Positions 55,701-63,214 of a DNA stretch of 64,000 bases are shown here, one piece after another. The DNA comes from Vibrio tasmaniensis. GTDB taxonomy: Bacteria; Pseudomonadota; Gammaproteobacteria; Enterobacterales; Vibrionaceae. The stretch covers positions 2,232,001 through 2,296,000 of the forward strand of contig NZ_AP025510.1 in the NCBI RefSeq assembly GCF_024347635.1. The letters are read 5' to 3'. Each line of letters starts with the position of its first letter. Within the stretch, counting starts at the first letter, position 1. The position numbers were made by a program, and so were the translations under genes. The notes below the pieces were generated by a model that saw only the letters and a list, made by a program, of their open reading frames with translations, made no database searches and was not told where the DNA came from.

Positions 55701-55733
55701 AAAGACATCGCAATTTGTATCGAAGAAGCATAA
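49764..55733 (+). CDS. pfaC: PUFA synthase subunit PfaC (KS-CLF-DH-DH)
   Basis: PfaC supplies a second ketosynthase, a chain-length factor and two dehydratases that place cis double bonds. The 1989-residue protein starts at ATG 49764, overlapping the pfaB stop as ATGA, with GGAGAG upstream. Domains: ketosynthase (about 20-470; Cys220 in DAACASSVYSL, with ECHATGTPLGD). A chain-length factor (about 490-900) has SAAEQSVA where the nucleophile Cys should be, so it is catalytically altered as expected. After a Gln/Ala/Asn-rich linker come two FabA-like hotdog dehydratases, with His1425 in CHFKDDSVMAGS and His1885 in FHFHQDPVMPGS. Confidence 0.96.
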   Translation: MSSQSKPSQYKYQAQNKQPVKCNKIAIVGIANQYPEADTPKDFWQNLLDKKDSRTTLSAEKLGAKPESYQGVQGESDRFYCDKGGYIENFNFDSNGYRLTAESFNGVDQSFLWALDTSRKALVDAGIDLNADVLERTGVIMGALSFPTTRSNDLFLPMYHSVVEKALKDKLANDQFSLLPTNETAQDLNPINGAAAHNASKLVADALGLGNVQLSLDAACASSVYSLKLACDYLNTGKADMMLAGAVSGADPFFINMGFSIFHAYPDHGVSVPFDSNSKGLFAGEGAGVLVLKRLADAERDGDNIYAVVSGIGLSNDGRGQFVLSPNSKGQVQAFERAYEASNLSPNSIEVIECHATGTPLGDKVELTSMERFFADKLNGSNPPLIGSAKSNLGHLLTAAGMPGIMKMIFAMKEGVLPPSINLDKPLSSPEGLFGSQTLPTQVQPWPSKAGNPERCAGVSVFGFGGCNAHLLLEAYSDTSHVNQTLESASPSLQPSNLSITGLASHFGSLQSINALSTAIETNNDAFIALPKKRWKGLDQHPELLNQFGLHGIPNGAYIDQFDLDFLRFKVPPNEDDRLISQQLLLMKVADEAIKDAKLVAGQKVAVLVAMETELEMHQFRGRVNLHSQLADSFANMGIELTQDEYQALETIAMDSVMDAAKLNQYTSFIGNIMASRISSLWDFNGPAFTISAAEQSVARCIDVAQNLMSQESMDAVVIAAVDLSGSAEHVILKNSVSPVTLAPKFGQLQDGSWNVGEGAGAIVLVEENQVASNQDAAYGSINALAFGSSENNNAVVDELLTQVGMSSNDVSLLELNHAPESSLHQSSSYQSSSLNLASTRTTQASQRVGHCSAASGMASLLHGLLNLNLAPLNPNVSSKSAIVANISEGQCSQLLLSQSSVESQSLSVRLSNELASDAKRQLVKQVTLGGRDIYQHIAQTPVTNLATIQQKASGKQAARVASVPTTASIQAALAQKELEKNALAQNAIEPVIETPTSVSPTLAPTRHSQLTGNHSNMTHVLSAKNGASQIDAASQQPQNLSQNQAFAQNQQAAQQVHKAFLHTRAQGMQMANALLKAQLNAVTSGLDSNALSQQTNGQQTIGQQTLAQPVQAQLAQVQSTPVNVLATPAPVKPIRKPCIWDYDDLVEYAEGDIANVFGPDYAIIDSYSRRVRLPTTDYLLVSRVTKLNATVNEYKPSTMTTEYDIPVDAPYLVDGQIPWAVAVESGQCDLMLISYLGIDFENKGERVYRLLDCTLTFLGDLPRGGDTLRYDISINNFARNGDTLLFFFSYECFVGDKMILKMDNGCAGFFTDEELADGKGVIHTEDEIKARKLATKQRFDPMLHCPKTKFNHQELRHLLTANIAECFGPTHQSNSHQPSLCFSSEKFMMIEKVSRVEPQGGTWGLGLIEGHKQLEPEHWYFPCHFKDDSVMAGSLMAEGCGQLLQFFMMHLGMHTLVQNGRFQPLENTPQQVRCRGQVLPQSAELTYRMEVTEIGLSPRPYAKANIDILLNGKVIVDFQNLGVMIKEDDECTRYLPSLETAVAPPVIESLDHKSLGHTPAVNQQASANAPLMAQIEDLETAPNKGVVPLQHVEAPVTPDYPNRTPDTVPFTPYHMFEFATGDIEKCFGPDFSIYRGMIPPRTPCGDLQLTTRVVEIDGKRGDFKKPSSCIAEYEVPENAWYFDENSHQTLMPYSVLMEISLQPNGFISGYMGTTLGFPGEELFFRNLDGSGKMLRNVDLRGKTITNDSRLLSTVMMGTNIVQSFSFELSTDGVPFYQGTAVFGYFKGAALKDQLGLDNGKVTHPWHVDNNRTPDVNINLLDKTTRYFNAPVSATGEVQEHYQLAGGRLNFIDTVQITSDGGKDGLGYLYAERTIDPSDWFFQFHFHQDPVMPGSLGVEAIIELMQTYALNKDLGAGFRNPKFGQIQSEVKWKYRGQINPLNKQMSLDVHITAIKDEDGKRIIVGDANLSKDGLRIYEVKDIAICIEEA

Positions 55734-55763
55734 GCCTGATACGGGACTAGGAAAGAAATAATT

Positions 55764-57401
55764 ATGACAACTCAAACCACTATCAATAACGAAAAGCTAT
55801 CTCCGTGGCCTTGGCAGATTAAAGAGAGCACAACTCACTTTGATAACGCAGCAATGTCGACAATTTTGAAAGATTTAAGCCTTGCTTGTTACGTAGTGAA
55901 CCACCCAGAAAAAGGCTTAGGCGTTAGCCAACAAGCAGAGATTACATCGGGCGATTCAGCAAGTTCAGCGAACAGCCAACCTGTTAGCGCCTTTGCTCCT
56001 GCTCTTGGTACACAAAGCCTAGGCGACGAAGATTTTCGTCGCTGCCACGGCGTGAAATACGCTTACTATGCAGGCGCAATGGCAAACGGCATTTCATCTG
56101 AAGAGTTGGTGATTGCGCTTGGTCAAGCAGGCATTCTTTGTTCATTTGGCGCAGCGGGCTTAATCCCGTCTCGCGTTGAACAAGCGATCAACCGTATTCA
56201 AGCAGCACTGCCAAACGGCCCTTATGCGTTTAACCTGATTCACAGTCCAAGCGAACCCGCACTAGAGCGCGGCAGTGTTGAACTATTTTTGAAGCACAAA
56301 GTGAAAACCGTTGAGGCTTCAGCATTCTTAGGTTTAACACCGCAAATCGTTCACTACCGTGCCGCTGGCCTTAGCCGCGATGCACAAGGTGAGATTCAGA
56401 TTGGCAACAAGGTTATTGCTAAGGTAAGCCGTACTGAAGTCGCGAGTAAGTTCATGCAACCAGCTCCAGCTAAAATGCTGCAAGCTCTAGTTGATGAAGG
56501 TCGAATCACAGCAGAACAGATGGAACTAGCACAGCTAGTTCCTATGGCTGATGACATTACTGCAGAAGCTGACTCTGGTGGTCACACGGATAACCGTCCG
56601 CTAGTAACACTGCTACCAACGATTCTAGCGCTGAAAGAGCAAATCCAAGCACAGTACCAGTTCAAAACACCACTGCGTGTTGGCTGTGGTGGTGGTGTAG
56701 GCACGCCTGACGCTGCGCTAGCGACGTTTAACATGGGCGCGGCATACATTGTTACTGGCTCTATTAACCAAGCGTGTGTTGAGGCTGGTGCGAGCGAACA
56801 CACACGTAAGCTGCTTTCAACAACTGAAATGGCTGACGTGACTATGGCTCCGGCAGCAGACATGTTCGAAATGGGTGTGAAACTGCAAGTGGTTAAACGC
56901 GGCACTTTATTCCCAATGCGTGCCAACAAACTGTATGAGCTATACACACGTTACGACTCGATTGAAGCGATTCCAGGTGAAGAACGCTTAAAGCTTGAGA
57001 AGCAGGTATTCCGTTCAACACTAGATGATATTTGGGCTGGCACTGTGGCTCACTTTAACGAGCGCGATCCTAAACAGATCGAGCGTGCTGAAGGTAACCC
57101 GAAACGTAAAATGGCGTTGATTTTCCGTTGGTACTTGGGTCTTTCAAGTCGTTGGTCAAACACAGGTGAACAAGGCCGTGAGATGGATTACCAAGTATGG
57201 GCAGGTCCTGCACTTGGCGCATTCAACGCATGGGCAAAAGACAGCTATCTAGATGATTACCAGCAGCGTAATGCCGTTGATCTTGCTAAGCATCTGATGC
57301 ACGGTGCTGCGTACTTAGCTCGTGTTAACCTGCTGACCTCACAAGGTATCAAGCTTGATCCGGAACTAGCACGCTGGAAGCCGACGCAAAGAATGGCTTA
57401 A
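55764..57401 (+). CDS. pfaD: PUFA synthase enoyl reductase PfaD
   Basis: PfaD is an FMN-dependent enoyl reductase of the nitronate monooxygenase-like TIM-barrel family and performs the reduction steps of PUFA synthesis. The 545-residue protein begins MTTQTTINNEKLSPWPWQIK. It shows YAYYAGAMANGISSEELVIA, LCSFGAAGLIP, and the flavin-phosphate site VGCGGGVGTPDAALATFNMG with GAAYIVTGSINQACVEAG. It starts 30 bp after pfaC and ends the operon with a strong terminator. Confidence 0.96.
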   Translation: MTTQTTINNEKLSPWPWQIKESTTHFDNAAMSTILKDLSLACYVVNHPEKGLGVSQQAEITSGDSASSANSQPVSAFAPALGTQSLGDEDFRRCHGVKYAYYAGAMANGISSEELVIALGQAGILCSFGAAGLIPSRVEQAINRIQAALPNGPYAFNLIHSPSEPALERGSVELFLKHKVKTVEASAFLGLTPQIVHYRAAGLSRDAQGEIQIGNKVIAKVSRTEVASKFMQPAPAKMLQALVDEGRITAEQMELAQLVPMADDITAEADSGGHTDNRPLVTLLPTILALKEQIQAQYQFKTPLRVGCGGGVGTPDAALATFNMGAAYIVTGSINQACVEAGASEHTRKLLSTTEMADVTMAPAADMFEMGVKLQVVKRGTLFPMRANKLYELYTRYDSIEAIPGEERLKLEKQVFRSTLDDIWAGTVAHFNERDPKQIERAEGNPKRKMALIFRWYLGLSSRWSNTGEQGREMDYQVWAGPALGAFNAWAKDSYLDDYQQRNAVDLAKHLMHGAAYLARVNLLTSQGIKLDPELARWKPTQRMA

Positions 57402-57434
57402 GTGCCGAGTAGCTAGCTAAATTTTACCAAATAA

Positions 57435-57461
57435 AAAAGCGACCTTAATTAGGTCGCTTTT
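57435..57461. terminator. Bidirectional terminator between pfaD and rnd
   Basis: AAAAGCGACC pairs with GGTCGCTTTT around TTAATTA, with A-rich and T-rich flanks on both sides. It serves the converging pfaD (+) and rnd (-). Confidence 0.92.
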
Positions 57462-57495
57462 CTTTGAATCATCGAAATGTCATTGCAGTCGTTGG

Positions 57496-58614
57496 TTATT
57501 TGATCGCTTTATTTAGCTTCTCGCCAACCACATCTAAACGCCAACCTTGCATAACATCTGGCAGCTTTTCAGGATTACGATCGTACTTCCAAATCCAGCT
57601 TAACACTTGATTAAGTTGCTTCTTCGACGCCAAAAACTCAGTCGCTAAACCACTGTGTTGCGATGCTGTTTTCACTTCATCTTTCAACACTTTGAAGAGT
57701 TGCTTGTAACCTGGGTAGTCCATTAGACGTTCTACTGGCGCAGGGTACTCTTCTTCTGGCGTATGCTCAGCTAACTTAACGATTGAACTGATTTTAGCGC
57801 CATGGCGACGTACAGAGCGGTAATCAAAACCTTCTTGCTCCATGTGCTTAGGGTCTTTCATCGCAAAACGCGCCACAGCCCATAGGTCTTGTTCTTTGAA
57901 GACAAAGTTCAGCGCTAAGTCACGCTTAATCGCTTCTTTTAAACGCCAAGTTGCTAGCGGTCTTAAAATAGCTAGCTGCTGAGGCTTTAGCTGCCACGCG
58001 CCTTTAATATCAAGGTAAGCGTTATCTGGGTTTGCTTTACGGATGCGCTTAGCCACTTGTAAATCAGACTCTTGCTGTGCCGCTTCCCACCAGCCCGCTT
58101 CCATCACTTTTTCTAGAAGCTTGTTGTACATTGGCATCAAGTAGTGAACGTCTGCTGCTGCGTAGTCGAGTTGCTTTTGAGAAAGCGGACGCGCTAGCCA
58201 GTCGGTGCGAGATTCACTCTTATCTAGGTCAACGCCTACAAACTCTGAAACGAGAGCTGCAAAGCCAGTTGAAAGACCATGACCTAAGAAGGCTGCCATG
58301 ATCTGCGTATCAACCATTGGCGTTGGCGTACAGCCAAATGCGTTCTGGAACACTTCTAGATCTTCGCCACACGCGTGCAAAACTTTCAGTACTGAAGTGT
58401 CTTTCAATAACCCAACAAACGGGGTCATTTCATCAAGAGCAATAGGATCAATCAGTGACAGCGTTTCACCATCAAATAACTGAATTAAGCCTAATTGAGG
58501 GTAATAGGTTCTTGTACGAACGAACTCTGTATCAAGCATAACAACATCGGCTTCACGTGCTTGTTGGCAAACTCGCTCAAGGTCTTTCACTTGGGTAATG
58601 ATTTGATAATCCAC
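57496..58614 (-). CDS. rnd: Ribonuclease D
   Basis: RNase D is a 3'-5' exoribonuclease that trims tRNA and other small RNA precursors. I choose GTG 58614, with GTGAGAG 5 nt upstream, giving 372 residues and the family-like N-terminus VDYQIITQVKDL. The longer in-frame ATG at 58689 would place the fadD terminator hairpin inside the gene. DEDD exonuclease motifs are seen in VMLDTEFVRTRTYYPQLGL, KVLHACGEDLEV and QLDYAAADVHYLMP. Two HRDC-type helical domains follow. It lies downstream of fadD, as in E. coli. Confidence 0.93.
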   Translation of the reverse strand: MDYQIITQVKDLERVCQQAREADVVMLDTEFVRTRTYYPQLGLIQLFDGETLSLIDPIALDEMTPFVGLLKDTSVLKVLHACGEDLEVFQNAFGCTPTPMVDTQIMAAFLGHGLSTGFAALVSEFVGVDLDKSESRTDWLARPLSQKQLDYAAADVHYLMPMYNKLLEKVMEAGWWEAAQQESDLQVAKRIRKANPDNAYLDIKGAWQLKPQQLAILRPLATWRLKEAIKRDLALNFVFKEQDLWAVARFAMKDPKHMEQEGFDYRSVRRHGAKISSIVKLAEHTPEEEYPAPVERLMDYPGYKQLFKVLKDEVKTASQHSGLATEFLASKKQLNQVLSWIWKYDRNPEKLPDVMQGWRLDVVGEKLNKAIK

Positions 58615-58650
58615 AAAAACTCTCACTGATTTTACTTTGATCGCCGGATA

Positions 58651-58679
58651 CAAAAATGCCGACATTAACTGTCGGCATT
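58651..58679 (-). terminator. Terminator of fadD
   Basis: AATGCCGACA pairs with TGTCGGCATT around a 5-nt loop. On the minus strand it is followed by TTTTTG. It lies between fadD and the GTG start of rnd. Confidence 0.85.
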
Positions 58680-58756
58680 CTAACACCATTTTTCAGCGCT
58701 CGCTTAGATTAAGCGCCTGAATGGTTTCGAGGGCTAATTTCTCGCAAACCCGAGCA

Positions 58757-60451
58757 CTACTCGCTTGCGCGTTTGGCAAGCTCTGCGTCGTTTTCTTCAC
58801 GAAGCACTCGGCGCAAGATTTTACCTACATTGGTTTTTGGTAGTTCTTCACGGAACTCAATCAATTTAGGGATCTTGTAACCTGTTAGGTGTTCACGACA
58901 GTGCGCGATAATGTCTTCTTTGGTTAGGCTCGGGTCACGTTTCACAACGTAAATCTTAACCAACTCACCTGACACTTCATGAGGTTGACCGATAGCCGCA
59001 ACTTCTAACACTTTGCCGTGTAGAGCCACTACATCTTCAATCTCGTTCGGGTAAACGTTGAAGCCCGACACTAGAATCATGTCTTTCTTACGGTCAACGA
59101 TGTACAACAAGCCTTCGTCATCAAACTTAACGATGTCCCCTGTCGATAACCAACCGTCTTGATCGATCACTTCTTTGGTCGCTTCTGGACGCTGCCAGTA
59201 GCCTTGCATCACTTGAGGACCACGAACCTGCAATTCACCCACTTGGTCATTGCCCACGACTTTCCCTTCATCATCAACAATACGAACTTCTGTTGATGGT
59301 ACTGGTAGGCCGATTGCGCCTGTGTAGTCTTTAAGATCGTATGGGTTACCTGTGACCAGAGGTGCACACTCGGTTAAACCGTAGCCTTCCAGTAAGTGAA
59401 CACCTGTCGCTTTCTTCCATTGCTCAGCAACAGCGCGTTGAACCGCCATACCACCGCCAACAGACAGACGCATGTTACTGAAATCCAACTCGTGGAAATC
59501 TTCGTTATTCACTAGCGCATTGAACAAGGTGTTTACGCCAGTAATCGCGGTAAACGGAACTTTTTGTAGTTCTTTAATAAAGCCAGGAATGTCACGAGGG
59601 TTAGTAATCAGAAGGTTACGGCCACCCATCTCAACAAACAGTAAGCAGTTCACTGTCAGTGCGAACACGTGGTAAAGCGGCAATGCTGTTACCACCAATT
59701 CACGGCCTTCTTGTAGCACAGGGCTGTATGCCCCTTTCGCTTGAAGTACGTTCGCAATCATATTGCGGTGGGTTAGAATTGCGCCCTTCGCTACACCTGT
59801 TGTACCGCCTGTGTACTGCAGGAATGCGATGTCATCACCCGCCATAAATGGCTTCACATATTGAAGACGACGGCCTTTGTAAAGTGCTTTTCTGAATGAA
59901 ATAGCACCCGGTAGATCGTACTTAGGCACCATACCTTTTACGTATTTCACTACGAAGTCGACAATCGTACCTTTTGCTCGTGGCAGCATTTGCCCAAGGC
60001 TAGTGAGTACAACGTGTTTAACCGGCGTTTTATCAACAACTTTCTCTAGTGTGCTCGCAAAGTTAGAAACGATAACAATCGCCTTTGCGCCAGAGTCATT
60101 CAGTTGGTGTTCCAGTTCACGAGGTGTGTACAGTGGGTTGACGTTCACTGCAATCATACCTGCACGCAGTACACCAAACAGTGCAATCGGGTATTGCAGC
60201 AAGTTTGGCATCATAAGCGCGACACGATCGCCTTTCTTCAGTTTTAGATCATTCTGCAAGTAAGCAGCAAAAGCACGACTGCGCTCTTCAAGCTTACGGA
60301 ATGTCATAATCGATCCCATGTTCTCGAATGCAGGTTGGTCGGCGAACTTCTGTACCGACTGTTCAAACATTTCAATAAGAGATTGGTACTGATCTGGGTT
60401 GATCGTTTCTGGTACGTCACTTGGATAACGTGAAAGCCAAGGTTTATCCAC
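58757..60451 (-). CDS. fadD: Long-chain fatty acid-CoA ligase
   Basis: FadD activates long-chain fatty acids to acyl-CoA at the inner membrane, feeding beta-oxidation. The 564-residue ANL-family enzyme has the P-loop [46 protein letters not shown] and [20 protein letters not shown]. The C-terminus has the catalytic Lys in [12 protein letters not shown]. It would also recycle free PUFA or thioesterase products. ATG 60451 may be replaced by GTG a little upstream, but GAGGAG favours the start given. Confidence 0.95.
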   Translation of the reverse strand: MDKPWLSRYPSDVPETINPDQYQSLIEMFEQSVQKFADQPAFENMGSIMTFRKLEERSRAFAAYLQNDLKLKKGDRVALMMPNLLQYPIALFGVLRAGMIAVNVNPLYTPRELEHQLNDSGAKAIVIVSNFASTLEKVVDKTPVKHVVLTSLGQMLPRAKGTIVDFVVKYVKGMVPKYDLPGAISFRKALYKGRRLQYVKPFMAGDDIAFLQYTGGTTGVAKGAILTHRNMIANVLQAKGAYSPVLQEGRELVVTALPLYHVFALTVNCLLFVEMGGRNLLITNPRDIPGFIKELQKVPFTAITGVNTLFNALVNNEDFHELDFSNMRLSVGGGMAVQRAVAEQWKKATGVHLLEGYGLTECAPLVTGNPYDLKDYTGAIGLPVPSTEVRIVDDEGKVVGNDQVGELQVRGPQVMQGYWQRPEATKEVIDQDGWLSTGDIVKFDDEGLLYIVDRKKDMILVSGFNVYPNEIEDVVALHGKVLEVAAIGQPHEVSGELVKIYVVKRDPSLTKEDIIAHCREHLTGYKIPKLIEFREELPKTNVGKILRRVLREENDAELAKRASE

Positions 60452-60521
60452 GATGTTACTCCTCGTTTATCAGCTGACGACTGCTTCGCCGCTTTTTATC
60501 ATTGCGGTATTACAGCACAGC

Positions 60522-60541
60522 TTTAGTGCATGAGCACTAAA
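60522..60541. repeat. 8-bp inverted repeat upstream of fadD
   Basis: TTTAGTGC and GCACTAAA flank ATGA, between the hydrolase stop and the fadD start. There is no T-run. It could be an operator or an mRNA hairpin. Confidence 0.45.
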
Positions 60542-60557
60542 AGGCTCAAACACTTGT

Positions 60558-61409
60558 TTAAATTTTGTTAACTACACCAAGAATTAGCTCTGAAACTAGC
60601 TCTGGGCTCTCTAAATGACAATGATGTCCGCCAGGAATCGTCTCTATATTCAGAGGACTATGCGCTGATTTGTAGCGATTATGCTGCAAATGTCGGTATC
60701 CATCATTCCCTAGGATTATTAATTGAGGGCATTCAATCGCCGCCATAATCGCTTCAGCGTGCGCCTGTGACATTCGATATAACGAGTCACATTTTAGATT
60801 AGGGTCGCATCGCCATTGCCAAGAGTTCTCGAACTCGGCAATACCTCGCTCAACAATAGGAGCAATAAGTTCTGCATTGATTTGGTTGGCGTAAGCTCTC
60901 AGCTTAATAGCATCCTCAAGACTTGCTAGAGGACGTGAAGGCTTTCTTCGCTGTCGAAGACGACTGAGTACCCCATCCCTCAAACGAGAGACTGTTTCGT
61001 GGGGAGCTTCTGAAAGAGGTCCGTGACCTTCAATTTGAATTAATCCTGACACCTTTTCAGGAAAGGCGGCACTATAGCAACTTGCTATCAATGCACCAAG
61101 AGAATGTCCTACCAGTACCAGTCTGTTTGGCGATAATTTGGTCACTAGCTGGTGCAAATCATCAATATAATCGTGAAATGGGTAGTAACTCCCCGCTTTA
61201 TGCGACGAGAAACCGTGCCCGAAGAGATCGATAGCAATAAGGTGAGCATTAGGATCTAGCTTGGCGACTTGCTGCATAACCTGAGTAAAACTTGCGGAAT
61301 TATCTAGCCAGCCATGAATAAAAACGACCGTCGTTGCGGTCGTTTTTGGGTTGCCAGTTTGCTGTGTTGCAAGCATCCCGCTCGCAAGAGAATATGACTT
61401 TTCAATCAT
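60558..61409 (-). CDS. Alpha/beta-fold hydrolase, function unknown
   Basis: A 283-residue soluble alpha/beta hydrolase. It has the oxyanion loop HGWLDNSASFTQVM, the nucleophile elbow LVGHSLGALIA (Ser) and a C-terminal GGHHCHLESPE with the catalytic His. It has no signal peptide. The gene lies between slp and fadD in the same direction, with about 45-105 bp gaps, and may be co-transcribed with fadD. A lipid or ester substrate is possible from context, but nothing in the sequence fixes it. Confidence 0.82.
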   Translation of the reverse strand: MIEKSYSLASGMLATQQTGNPKTTATTVVFIHGWLDNSASFTQVMQQVAKLDPNAHLIAIDLFGHGFSSHKAGSYYPFHDYIDDLHQLVTKLSPNRLVLVGHSLGALIASCYSAAFPEKVSGLIQIEGHGPLSEAPHETVSRLRDGVLSRLRQRRKPSRPLASLEDAIKLRAYANQINAELIAPIVERGIAEFENSWQWRCDPNLKCDSLYRMSQAHAEAIMAAIECPQLIILGNDGYRHLQHNRYKSAHSPLNIETIPGGHHCHLESPELVSELILGVVNKI

Positions 61410-61456
61410 TGATTATATGGTGTCCCTGTCATTGGGTATGTCGAGTTAAGGTTCGA

Positions 61457-62017
61457 CTATTGCACATCTTGAATCACACGCCCTGACTTAGGCATTGTTT
61501 GAAAGCTGCGGCAATGTAAACTGCGGCAAGAATAGTAAGTTGGCGCAAAGTCATTAATGACCACTCTTTCAGTGATCTGCCATAAACGTTGATTGTAGAC
61601 ATTCATGACTGGGAAAGTGTAAGGGTATTCACCAACCATACCGTCTTCAGTGCTATTTGATGTGCCAACTAAAGTAACTAAACGACCCTCTGCAAAGCTC
61701 AATGGTTCAACATAGCCATCAATGTAACCAACAAAACGTCCTTTGGGTTCTGCATCAATATCAGGCTTGCCACTACTTGAGATAGGTAAGTTCACCACTT
61801 CCACACGTGTTTTATCTTTCAGATTAGTGACTTTAGCAATCACGCCACCCAAACGAACATCACCGGCATCCGGTAGTGTGTTTACCCACTCTTGGTAGTC
61901 AGTTACCACCTGTTCTGAGTTTGCATTAAGTTCTTTAGGTAAAGAGGAGCACCCCATCACCATCGTAGAGAAAGCGACAAGGAAAAATAAGCGAGATTTA
62001 GATATGAGAGAATACAT
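61457..62017 (-). CDS. slp: Slp-family outer-membrane lipoprotein
   Basis: A 186-residue lipoprotein of the Slp/YeaY family, associated with starvation or stationary phase in E. coli; its function is not well known. The signal peptide ends in a lipobox (TMVMGC), so the mature protein starts at Cys23 and is likely anchored in the outer membrane. The rest is mostly beta-strand, with VRLGGVIAKVTNLKDKTRVE and the C-terminal QRLWQITERVVIND. AAGGAG lies 7 nt before the ATG. Neighbours tsaB, fadD and rnd match the E. coli yeaZ-yeaY-fadD-rnd region. Confidence 0.85.
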   Translation of the reverse strand: MYSLISKSRLFFLVAFSTMVMGCSSLPKELNANSEQVVTDYQEWVNTLPDAGDVRLGGVIAKVTNLKDKTRVEVVNLPISSSGKPDIDAEPKGRFVGYIDGYVEPLSFAEGRLVTLVGTSNSTEDGMVGEYPYTFPVMNVYNQRLWQITERVVINDFAPTYYSCRSLHCRSFQTMPKSGRVIQDVQ

Positions 62018-62056
62018 AATGCAGCTCCTTAGAGCAGGATAAATGAAAACACAAAG

Positions 62057-62362
62057 CTAGATATAAATATCGACCCCAATTAGCTTTGCAAGTTCCTCTT
62101 TTTTAGCTTGATTCATCACATCCATATACTCTTCCATCGCACGTCGTCCGCGCCCTTCTGGAAGATCATATTGAACCTGAGCTTTGTGAATCTCAGATTC
62201 TTTGACCTGGCGAATAGAATGCGAGACAGCATTCGCAACCTTAGTTGGCTGACCAACAGAAGTCTTTGCATCGCCTTTTTTTACCTCATTCTTTTTGTTG
62301 GTTCGATTGGTTTTAGATGTATTGCCTATCGAAGAAGGAGGTAAGCCGTTGATTGAAACCAT
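62057..62362 (-). CDS. Conserved-looking hypothetical protein, 101 aa
   Basis: I do not recognise this gene. The 101-residue product has a Ser/Thr/Lys/Asn-rich, probably disordered first half (from MVSINGLPPSSIGNTSK). Its helical second half contains VANAVSHSIRQVKESE, RAMEEYMDVMNQAKKEELA and the end LIGVDIYI. The layout, with a disordered basic N-terminus and helical C-terminus, recalls small anti-sigma or adaptor proteins such as FlgM, but I see no decisive motif. There is no signal peptide. It lies 39 bp before slp and about 90 bp after tsaB, in the same direction. Confidence 0.65.
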   Translation of the reverse strand: MVSINGLPPSSIGNTSKTNRTNKKNEVKKGDAKTSVGQPTKVANAVSHSIRQVKESEIHKAQVQYDLPEGRGRRAMEEYMDVMNQAKKEELAKLIGVDIYI

Positions 62363-62415
62363 GCTTAAAGAGTTTATTACCTGATTTTAATGATTTGTGT
62401 ATCTGTTTTAATTTT

Positions 62416-62440
62416 GGCTCTGCAAAGTGAATGCAGAGCC
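62416..62440. repeat. 9-bp inverted repeat after tsaB
   Basis: GGCTCTGCA and TGCAGAGCC flank a 7-nt loop, 14 bp beyond the tsaB stop. The minus-strand tail CAAAATTAAAAC lacks a good T-run, so it is a weak terminator at best. Confidence 0.5.
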
Positions 62441-62453
62441 AAGTAATACGAAT

Positions 62454-63155
62454 TTACTCGCGACCAGGCAGTTTTTTCCAAGTCACTTTATCACGTAGGT
62501 AAACCGGCTCAGACTCTTCAGCTGCAACCGCTTTGCCTTCAGCATAAGCAAATTGAGCAAGGAACGCCATGTCTTGAGCTTCTGGGAATAGCACTTCACA
62601 CGCTTTAGTGTGGATCGCTAGTGTGTCCATGTGCTCTGCATATGCTTCCCAACCTGTGCCTACTTTAGCCCATGTATTAGAGTCCGCTTCAAGCTGTTCA
62701 GCCAATTCGCTTGGTGGCGTGACACATTCCGCATCGACCGCTGCCCAACGACCATCGTCTTCACGGCTGTAACGAGCCCAGTAAACTTCACTCATGCGAG
62801 CATCAATCGCTGTCGCAACATGAGTCTCGCCAAATTTACGGTAGCTACCTTGCGCCATCGCTGCCAGTGTAGACACACCGATCATCGGTAAATCAGCACC
62901 AAAAGCTAAGCCTTGAGCAATACCAATGCCAATACGTACACCCGTGAAACTACCTGGGCCTTGGCCAAACGCGATCGCGTCGATATCGGTTAAAGCAACA
63001 TTCGCTTCTTTCAGTACTTCATCAACCATAGGTAGAATTTTTTTCGTATGGTCTCGAGGTGCCTCTTCGCTACGTGCGAACACCTGGTCACCTATTACTA
63101 ATGCAACTGAACAGTTTTCAGTCGCGGTATCTACTGCAAGAATTTTCGCGCTCAT
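62454..63155 (-). CDS. tsaB: tRNA threonylcarbamoyladenosine synthesis protein TsaB
   Basis: TsaB (YeaZ) is the partner that dimerises with TsaD in making t6A37 on ANN-decoding tRNAs. The 233-residue protein has the ASKHA-type N-terminus [15 protein letters not shown]. It also has [19 protein letters not shown] and [15 protein letters not shown], which are TsaB hallmarks. It lacks the metal-binding histidines of TsaD, as expected. It lies between yoaA and the slp region, matching gene order in E. coli. Confidence 0.95.
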   Translation of the reverse strand: MSAKILAVDTATENCSVALVIGDQVFARSEEAPRDHTKKILPMVDEVLKEANVALTDIDAIAFGQGPGSFTGVRIGIGIAQGLAFGADLPMIGVSTLAAMAQGSYRKFGETHVATAIDARMSEVYWARYSREDDGRWAAVDAECVTPPSELAEQLEADSNTWAKVGTGWEAYAEHMDTLAIHTKACEVLFPEAQDMAFLAQFAYAEGKAVAAEESEPVYLRDKVTWKKLPGRE

Positions 63156-63214
63156 TTGTGTCTCAAATATTCGTTATCTAATCTAAAAATAATGGCTAAG
63201 CTCAACAATGCCAA

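Noticed and set aside
60452..60557. A possible FadR site upstream of fadD (AGCAGTCGTCAGCTGAT on the minus strand)
   Set aside because: It lacks the central GGTC/GACC core and matches the consensus only at scattered positions. E. coli fadD has FadR sites, but I cannot support one here.
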